DNA from: an uncultured Pelagibacteraceae bacterium
GTDB taxonomy: Bacteria; Pseudomonadota; Alphaproteobacteria; Pelagibacterales; Pelagibacteraceae
Reading direction: 5' to 3'
Assembly: GCA_902519375.1 (NCBI GenBank)
Contig: CABYJS010000004.1
Span: forward strand, 1 to 51,154
DNA: 51,154 nt
The position numbers and the translations under genes are program-made. Every line of letters begins with the position of its first letter. The first letter of the stretch is position 1. This document shows positions 46,124 to 51,154 of the stretch, piece after piece. The notes under the pieces are model-generated. The model was not told the DNA's origin and made no database searches. It worked only from the letters and a program-made list of their open reading frames with translations.

Positions 46124-46140
46124 ATGTTATATTATTACAT
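46124..46140. promoter_or_regulatory. Putative Zur box 1
   Basis: ATGTTATA-T-TATTACAT is a 17-base palindrome around a central T with a single mismatch. It has the TGTTATA...TAACA character of known proteobacterial Zur sites. It lies in the znuC/znuA divergent promoter, with its centre 18 bases from that of box 2. Confidence 0.75.
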
Positions 46141-46142
46141 AG

Positions 46143-46157
46143 TGTTATATTATAACA
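46143..46157. promoter_or_regulatory. Putative Zur box 2
   Basis: TGTTATA-T-TATAACA is a perfect palindrome around a central T. It closely follows the core of the enterobacterial Zur consensus. It is 20 bases upstream of the znuA start codon and 39 bases from the znuC start, so occupancy could shut both directions. Confidence 0.82.
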
Positions 46158-46176
46158 ACCTTTAAATATTACTATT

Positions 46177-47178
46177 ATGAAATACATCAAAAAATTACCA
46201 TTTATACTATCAATATTATCTTTATTAACTGTTTTTGCACCAGCAAATGCTGATGTCAAAGTAGTTACATCGATTAAACCAATACATTCTTTAGCAAGTT
46301 ATTTGATGGATGGAGTAGGTAAACCAGATTTAATAGTAGATGGATATGCTTCACCACATGGTTTTGCAATGAAACCGTCACATGCAAAAATGCTTCAGGA
46401 AGCTGATTTAATTTTTTGGGTTGGTGAAGATTTAGAAAGTTTTTTAGAAAAACCATTAAAATCTATAGCCAAAAAAGCTGAAAAAATAGAATTAATGGAA
46501 ATTAAGGGATTAAATAAATTAAAATTTAGAGAAAGAAACATGTTTGATGGTCACGATGATCATGGCCATGATGAAGGACATAAAGAAGACGATCACGATG
46601 ACAACGCCAAAAAAGAAGATGATCATGGACATGACGATGAGCATAAAGAAGATGGTCATGATGAACACGCTCACGGAGAACATGATCCACACATTTGGCT
46701 AGATCCAACGAATGCAAAAGTAATATTAGAGGAAATGTCTGAACATTTAATCGAAAATGATAAAGCAAATGCTTCTAAATACAAAGCTAATTTAAAGAAA
46801 GCACATAAAGATTTAGATAAATTAACTAAAAAAGTAAAATCTGAATTGAACAAAGATTTTAAATCAATTGTTTTCCATGATGCATATCAATATTTTGAAA
46901 AGAGATTTGATGTAAATGTATTAGGTGCCTTCACTGTGAATACAGATGTAATGCCAGGAGCAGAACAATTAGCTGATATTAGAGAAATCATTGAACATGA
47001 TAAAGTAAGTTGTGTGTTTTCTGAACCTCAATTTAACCCTGATATAATTAATGCAGTTGCAAAAGATATGAATATTAGTACAGGTGTTTTAGATCCATTG
47101 GGAGCTACTCTAAATCCTGGTAAAGATTTATATTTTGATTTAATTGGCAACATGTCAAAATCTTTTAAAGGTTGTTAA
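46177..47178 (+). CDS. znuA: Zinc ABC transporter periplasmic binding protein ZnuA
   Basis: ZnuA captures zinc in the periplasm and hands it to ZnuBC. A signal peptide ends near residue 25 (ANA). Expected zinc ligands are His61 in SPHGFAMKPS, the His of HDPHIWLDP near residue 172, the His of VFHDAYQYF near 228, and a later acidic segment. A His/Asp/Glu-rich loop spans about residues 124-168 with repeated DDHGHD/EHKED units. Such loops bind zinc and are typical of high-affinity ZnuA. It ends with a 4-base overlap with the convergent xthA. Confidence 0.96.
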   Translation: MKYIKKLPFILSILSLLTVFAPANADVKVVTSIKPIHSLASYLMDGVGKPDLIVDGYASPHGFAMKPSHAKMLQEADLIFWVGEDLESFLEKPLKSIAKKAEKIELMEIKGLNKLKFRERNMFDGHDDHGHDEGHKEDDHDDNAKKEDDHGHDDEHKEDGHDEHAHGEHDPHIWLDPTNAKVILEEMSEHLIENDKANASKYKANLKKAHKDLDKLTKKVKSELNKDFKSIVFHDAYQYFEKRFDVNVLGAFTVNTDVMPGAEQLADIREIIEHDKVSCVFSEPQFNPDIINAVAKDMNISTGVLDPLGATLNPGKDLYFDLIGNMSKSFKGC

Positions 47179-47951
47179 GCTAGATTTATTTCAATTGGGG
47201 TGTGATCTGATGGTTTTTCACGACCTCTCGGGTCTTTATTAATATTAATTGATTTAACTTTATCTATTAATGAATTTGAAACTAAAAAGTGATCTATTCT
47301 CATTCCATTATTTTTTTGCCAAGCACCCCTCATATAATCCCAAAATGTATAGCCTTCTTTAGTTTCATTAAAATGTCGATAAACATCACTAAATCCTAAA
47401 TTCAACATCTCTCTAAATTTTTTTCTTATCTCAAGTCTATATAGTGCATCGTCTTCAAAACTCTTAACATTATAAACATCTTCAGCTGCTGGTATTACGT
47501 TGAAATCACCTGCTAAAATAATATTAGAATTTTTTTTAGATAAAGTTTTTAATTGTTTTATCAATTGATCCATCCAATTTTTTTTATAATCATACTTTTC
47601 AGTATCAACTGGATTTCCATTTGGGGTATATATATTAATCAATTGAACAATTTTTTTCTTATATTCAATATCAGCAGAAATTATTCTAGATTGTTTTAAT
47701 TTATCTTTAATCAAGTCAGTTCTGACGTTTATTAGTTTTTTTTTAGAAATAATGGCTACACCATTATAACTTTTTTGACCAAATACGTGACTTTCATAAT
47801 CCATTGAGGAAAAATCATCATATGGAAAATTTACATCCTCTGTCTTAATTTCCTGCATCATTAAAATATCAGGTTTATATTTTAATAAATAACTTCTAAT
47901 ATTTTCAATACGTGCACGCACGGAATTAACATTCCAGGATGAAATAAGCAT
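47175..47951 (-). CDS. xthA: Exodeoxyribonuclease III family (AP endonuclease)
   Basis: This is a base-excision repair nuclease of the EEP superfamily. I place the start at the ATG at 47951, giving MLISSWNVNSVRARI, the family N-terminus, and 258 residues. A longer reading to 47981 only adds ten residues that overlap the upstream gene. Catalytic motifs are WNVNSVRAR, MMQEIK (metal Glu), GVAIISKK, NIYTPNGNP, LAGDFNVIP (Asp/Asn), the YTFWDYMRGAWQKNNGMRIDHFLVS segment and the final SDHTPIEI (His). It follows the erpA-like gene with a TAATG overlap. Confidence 0.95.
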   Translation of the reverse strand: MLISSWNVNSVRARIENIRSYLLKYKPDILMMQEIKTEDVNFPYDDFSSMDYESHVFGQKSYNGVAIISKKKLINVRTDLIKDKLKQSRIISADIEYKKKIVQLINIYTPNGNPVDTEKYDYKKNWMDQLIKQLKTLSKKNSNIILAGDFNVIPAAEDVYNVKSFEDDALYRLEIRKKFREMLNLGFSDVYRHFNETKEGYTFWDYMRGAWQKNNGMRIDHFLVSNSLIDKVKSININKDPRGREKPSDHTPIEINLA

Positions 47952-48268
47952 TAAAGAGAGAAAGAAACACCACAACCGCAAGATGATTTGGTTTGTGGGT
48001 TTGTTATTTTAAATTGTTCACCAATTAATTCTGATACATAGTCAATTTCTGAGCCTTTAAGAAGATCTGCAGATGTTTTATCAATCAAAATATTATTATA
48101 ATTTAAGTCGTCTTCAGCTTTTGTTTGATCAAAAGTAAATTCGTATTGAAAACCAGAGCAACCACCACCCTTGATAGCGATTCTAAAAAAAGAGCCCTTA
48201 TCTTTTTTGGATAACAGAGTATTGATCTGTTTTAGTGCTTTATCAGTAAATTTAATTTCTTTTATCAT
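47951..48268 (-). CDS. erpA: Iron-sulfur cluster carrier, ErpA/IscA (HesB) family
   Basis: This 105-residue A-type carrier transfers iron-sulfur clusters to target enzymes. The three conserved cysteines are Cys37 (GGGCSGFQYEF) and Cys97/Cys99 (SSCGCGVSF). ErpA is favoured over IscA because it stands alone next to xthA and dgt rather than in an isc/suf cluster, but the two cannot be told apart with certainty. It is divergent from dgt across 50 bases and coupled to xthA by a one-base overlap. Confidence 0.9.
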   Translation of the reverse strand: MIKEIKFTDKALKQINTLLSKKDKGSFFRIAIKGGGCSGFQYEFTFDQTKAEDDLNYNNILIDKTSADLLKGSEIDYVSELIGEQFKITNPQTKSSCGCGVSFSL

Positions 48269-48318
48269 TATTGATCACTGGTATTACTAATATAATACTT
48301 AATATTTTATTTTAAAGG

Positions 48319-49437
48319 ATGAAAAAATACTCAAAGATAGGTCTATTTAAAAGTAAAGGAAGAATTTTTAAAGAATCTTTATCAAAATACAGATCACCAT
48401 TCCAGAGGGATAGAGATAGGATCATTCATAGTGCTTCATTCAGAAGATTAAAACATAAAACACAAGTTTTTGTAAATACTGAAGGTGACCATTATCGAAC
48501 CCGTATTACTCATTCTATGGAGGTCGCTCAAATTGCAAGATCTATTACTAAATATCTTAATCTTAACGAAGATTTAGCTGAAACCTTAAGTCTCGCTCAT
48601 GATCTAGGTCATACACCATTTGGTCATGCGGGAGAGGAGTCTTTAAATGAGTGTATGGAAGAATTTGGTGGTTTTGATCATAATTTACAAACTTTAAGAA
48701 TTATTATGTTTTTAGAAAATAAATACTTAAAGTTTAATGGATTAAACCTTTCAATTGAAACATTAGAGGGTCTTCTCAAACACAATGGTCCAGTTCAAGA
48801 TATAGATTTAGTTGATAACTTAATTGGTGTTAAAAAGTTTAAAGATAAGATTAATTTTTATACATATCCATGCCTAGAGGCTCAAATCTCAGCGATATCT
48901 GATGATATTGCCTATAATAATCATGATATACAAGATGGGATAAATGCAAATTTATTTAAGCTAGAAGAGTTAGTTGAAATAAATTTTTTTAAAGGTATTT
49001 ACAAAAAATATAAAAAAAAGATTAATAAGCAAAATTATAAAATAGCCACCTATCAGATTATAAGAGATTCAATTGATTTAATGATAAAAGATTTGATAAA
49101 TAATACAAAAAAAAATATTACAACTAATAAGATTAAAACTTTAAAAGATATTAATAATACCAATTCTTTATTGGTAGATTTTTCTGAAAAAGTTAAAAAT
49201 TCTGAGAGTGAAATTAGATTTTTTTTAAAATCAAAAATGTATGATAATCGAAATGTACTCACAAAAAATAACAAAGGTAAATCAATTATCAAGAAGTTAT
49301 TTTTGAAGATAAAACAAAATCCAAAAAAATATATTACAATGGATCAACTTCGTATAAATAAATATCGAGCGATTTCAGATTTTATATCTGGTATGACAGA
49401 TAGATATGCAATAAACCTATATAATAAAATTAAATGA
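48319..49437 (+). CDS. dgt: Deoxyguanosinetriphosphate triphosphohydrolase-like protein
   Basis: This HD-domain dNTPase cleaves dNTPs to nucleoside and triphosphate. The metal-binding His of HYRTRITHSMEVAQ, the HD pair in LAHDLGHTPFGHAGE, and a later Asp in AISDDIAYNNHDIQDG are visible. The N-terminal YRSPFQRDRDRIIHSASFRRLKHKTQVF is a family hallmark. The length of 372 is typical of the short clade. The erpA-dgt-argS order is well conserved in alphaproteobacteria. The stop overlaps the argS start by 4 bases (ATGA). Confidence 0.95.
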   Translation: MKKYSKIGLFKSKGRIFKESLSKYRSPFQRDRDRIIHSASFRRLKHKTQVFVNTEGDHYRTRITHSMEVAQIARSITKYLNLNEDLAETLSLAHDLGHTPFGHAGEESLNECMEEFGGFDHNLQTLRIIMFLENKYLKFNGLNLSIETLEGLLKHNGPVQDIDLVDNLIGVKKFKDKINFYTYPCLEAQISAISDDIAYNNHDIQDGINANLFKLEELVEINFFKGIYKKYKKKINKQNYKIATYQIIRDSIDLMIKDLINNTKKNITTNKIKTLKDINNTNSLLVDFSEKVKNSESEIRFFLKSKMYDNRNVLTKNNKGKSIIKKLFLKIKQNPKKYITMDQLRINKYRAISDFISGMTDRYAINLYNKIK

Positions 49438-51154
49438 ATATTTTTGATCAATATCTCGATAAAATTAAAAATATTCTTTTAGATTTGTCAAAAAATGGCA
49501 ATATAGTTCTACCTGAAAAGATGGATGGAATTACAGCTGAAATACCTCCAACAAAATTCAATAGTGATATTTCAACAAATGTTGCGATGGTATTATCAAA
49601 AGCAAATAATAAATCACCATCAGATTTAGCTAATATTTTAGTAAAAGTCATTAAGGAGAAAGATAAATTAATTGATGATATATCTGTAGTAAAACCAGGA
49701 TTTATTAATATTAAGTTTCAACCAATTTTTTGGACAAAGTTTGTAAAAGAAATAATCAAGAATTCAGATAATTATGGAATAAATACAAAGGAAAAAAAAC
49801 AAAGTTATCTAATAGAGTTTGTATCAGCTAACCCTACAGGCCCTTTACACGTGGGACATTCTAGAGGTGCAATCTTAGGTGACGTAATTGCAAACATTTT
49901 ATTATTTAACAAACACAAAGTTTCAAGAGAATACTATGTTAATGATTATGGAAATCAGATTATAAATTTTACTAAGTCTGTTTATTTAAGAATTAGAGAA
50001 ATTCTTTTTAAAGAGACATTTCCATTGGATGATGAGAATCTATATCCTGGAGATTATTTAATAAATTTTGCAGAAAATATAATTAAATTAAATAAACAAA
50101 TTGATTTTGATAATTTTGATAAAATATCAGAGAACTTAACAATCCTATCTATTAAAGAAGCACTAAATTTAATTAAGAAAAATCTTAAAAGTCTTGGTGT
50201 AAATCATGACAATTTTTTTAGTGAAAAAAAATTAGTTGATAATCATGAAGTGGAAAAAGTTATCGATTTTCTTAAAAAAAATAATTTTGTTTACATGGGG
50301 AAAATTAAAAAACCCGAGGGCGAAGATAGTAAAGATTGGGTTGAAAGAGAACAATTACTTTTTAAGTCCACAGATTTTGGCGATGATAAAGATAGAGCCT
50401 TACAAAAGTCTGATGGAGCATGGACTTATTTTGCTAGTGATGTTGCTTATCATAAAAATAAATTAGATAGAAAGTTTGATCAATTAATTAATATTCTAGG
50501 AGCAGATCACGCTGGTTATATAAAAAGAATTTCATCATCAGTTGAAGCTTTATCAAATTCAAAAGAAAAATTAATTTGTAAAGTAAGTCAGCTAGTCAAA
50601 CTTATTAAAGATAAGAAACCTTTTAAAATGTCTAAGAGAAAAGGGGATTATATAACCGTTGATGATCTAATTAATGAAGTTGGCAAAGATGCAACAAGAT
50701 TTATCATGTTGAATAGAAGTAGTGATGTTGAACTTGATTTTGATTTTGATAGTGTTATTGAAAAATCAAAAGAAAATCCTCTTTATTATGTACAATATAG
50801 TTATGCTAGAATATCTTCTGTCTTTAGACATCTTCAAAAGGATCTAAAGTCAGATATTGAAATAGATAATTATGATTTCCAATATTCTCAGGATGAAATT
50901 TCCATATTAAAAAAAATTTCTGAATGGCCTAAATGTATAGATACTGCTAGCAAAAAATTGGAACCACATCGCATACCAACATTTTTATATGAATTAGCAT
51001 CTTTATTTCATTCATATTGGAATTTAGGAAAAGATAATCCGGATAAAAGATTTATTAATGAACAGAAAAAAATTACAAATGATAAGTTGATTTTTTTAAA
51101 AGTAGTTTCCAATGTTGTCAAATCAGGAATGGATATAGTTGGAGTTTCAGTTCC
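49434..51154 (+). CDS. argS: Arginyl-tRNA synthetase (3' truncated by window)
   Basis: The reading frame opens at the ATG overlapping the dgt stop and stays open to the last base. An N-terminal Add-1 domain covers about residues 1-90. The HIGH motif is in SANPTGPLHVGHSRGAILGD and the KMSKS motif in PFKMSKRKGDYITVDDL. The DALR anticodon-binding domain follows (NPLYYVQYSYARISS). The last visible residues, GMDIVGVSVP, match the family's C-terminal end, so probably only a few residues are missing. About 574 residues are seen. Confidence 0.96.
   Translation, partial: MNIFDQYLDKIKNILLDLSKNGNIVLPEKMDGITAEIPPTKFNSDISTNVAMVLSKANNKSPSDLANILVKVIKEKDKLIDDISVVKPGFINIKFQPIFWTKFVKEIIKNSDNYGINTKEKKQSYLIEFVSANPTGPLHVGHSRGAILGDVIANILLFNKHKVSREYYVNDYGNQIINFTKSVYLRIREILFKETFPLDDENLYPGDYLINFAENIIKLNKQIDFDNFDKISENLTILSIKEALNLIKKNLKSLGVNHDNFFSEKKLVDNHEVEKVIDFLKKNNFVYMGKIKKPEGEDSKDWVEREQLLFKSTDFGDDKDRALQKSDGAWTYFASDVAYHKNKLDRKFDQLINILGADHAGYIKRISSSVEALSNSKEKLICKVSQLVKLIKDKKPFKMSKRKGDYITVDDLINEVGKDATRFIMLNRSSDVELDFDFDSVIEKSKENPLYYVQYSYARISSVFRHLQKDLKSDIEIDNYDFQYSQDEISILKKISEWPKCIDTASKKLEPHRIPTFLYELASLFHSYWNLGKDNPDKRFINEQKKITNDKLIFLKVVSNVVKSGMDIVGVSV

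Noticed and set aside
47952..47981. Upstream start for xthA adding ten residues
   Set aside because: The extension (MRLWCFFLSL) overlaps the erpA-like coding end and is not part of the family N-terminus. The ATG at 47951 gives the conserved MLISSWNVNS start and a TAATG coupling.

Overview
The window looks like a chromosomal piece of a streamlined SAR11-type alphaproteobacterium (Candidatus Pelagibacter or a close relative). The base composition is very AT-rich. Genes are packed with gaps of a few bases or with ATGA/TAATG overlaps. The protein families and gene order are alphaproteobacterial: trpEGDC-lexA-gltX, tpiA-secG-pyrG-kdsA-eno-ftsB-lipA, ntrYX-trkA and the aap/yhd amino-acid ABC transporter. 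A GTTC-N7-GTTC LexA box of the alphaproteobacterial type lies in front of lexA. This taxonomic call is inference, since no rRNA is present. I see no insertion sequence, prophage, CRISPR array or obvious transferred island.

Layout. (1) 3-6701, plus strand: outer-membrane biogenesis and lipid A synthesis, bamA (5' end cut by the window), skp, fabZ, lpxD, lpxA, lpxI, lpxB. (2) 6678-14088, minus strand: a PpiD-like periplasmic chaperone followed by trpE, trpG, trpD, trpC, then lexA and gltX. (3) 14144-20586, plus: tpiA, secG, pyrG, kdsA, eno, ftsB, lipA and a COQ10-like gene. (4) 20590-22656, minus: ispDF, pgpA and the CinA C-terminal domain. (5) 22683-28618, plus: the NtrY/NtrX two-component pair, then the potassium uptake pair trkA/trkH, then tRNA-Arg(TCT). 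(6) 28881-33330, plus: a four-gene general L-amino-acid ABC transporter (aapJQMP, also called yhdWXYZ) with a strong hairpin terminator after the binding-protein gene, followed by an XRE regulator and two minus-strand tRNAs (Asn, Cys). (7) 34197-39732, plus: valS-ilvD-manC, joined by 1-base overlaps. (8) 39756-42591, minus: accessory membrane genes (a PiT-like permease, a MIP channel, a 73-residue membrane protein) and an Anbu-type proteasome-like hydrolase, divergent from a circularly permuted ATP-grasp gene (42697-44139). (9) 44143-47178: a zinc uptake locus, znuC-znuB-zur on the minus strand and znuA on the plus strand, with two tandem palindromes in the shared promoter that look like Zur operators. 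(10) 47175-51154: xthA and an erpA-like gene (minus), then dgt and argS (plus, cut by the 3' end).

Most of the window is conserved housekeeping. The points most worth a second look are: the Anbu/ATP-grasp pair without its usual partners; the PiT-like/MIP/small-protein membrane cluster; two adjacent perfect inverted repeats just upstream of aapJ; the terminator inside the aap operon; the tandem Zur-like boxes; an NtrX that has lost the GAFTGA loop and Walker B Glu; and collapsed versions of gene neighbourhoods that in other alphaproteobacteria carry moaC/moeA/comEC and pdhABC. There is no gene-free stretch longer than 300 bases; the longest is about 190 bases, at 40722-40913.
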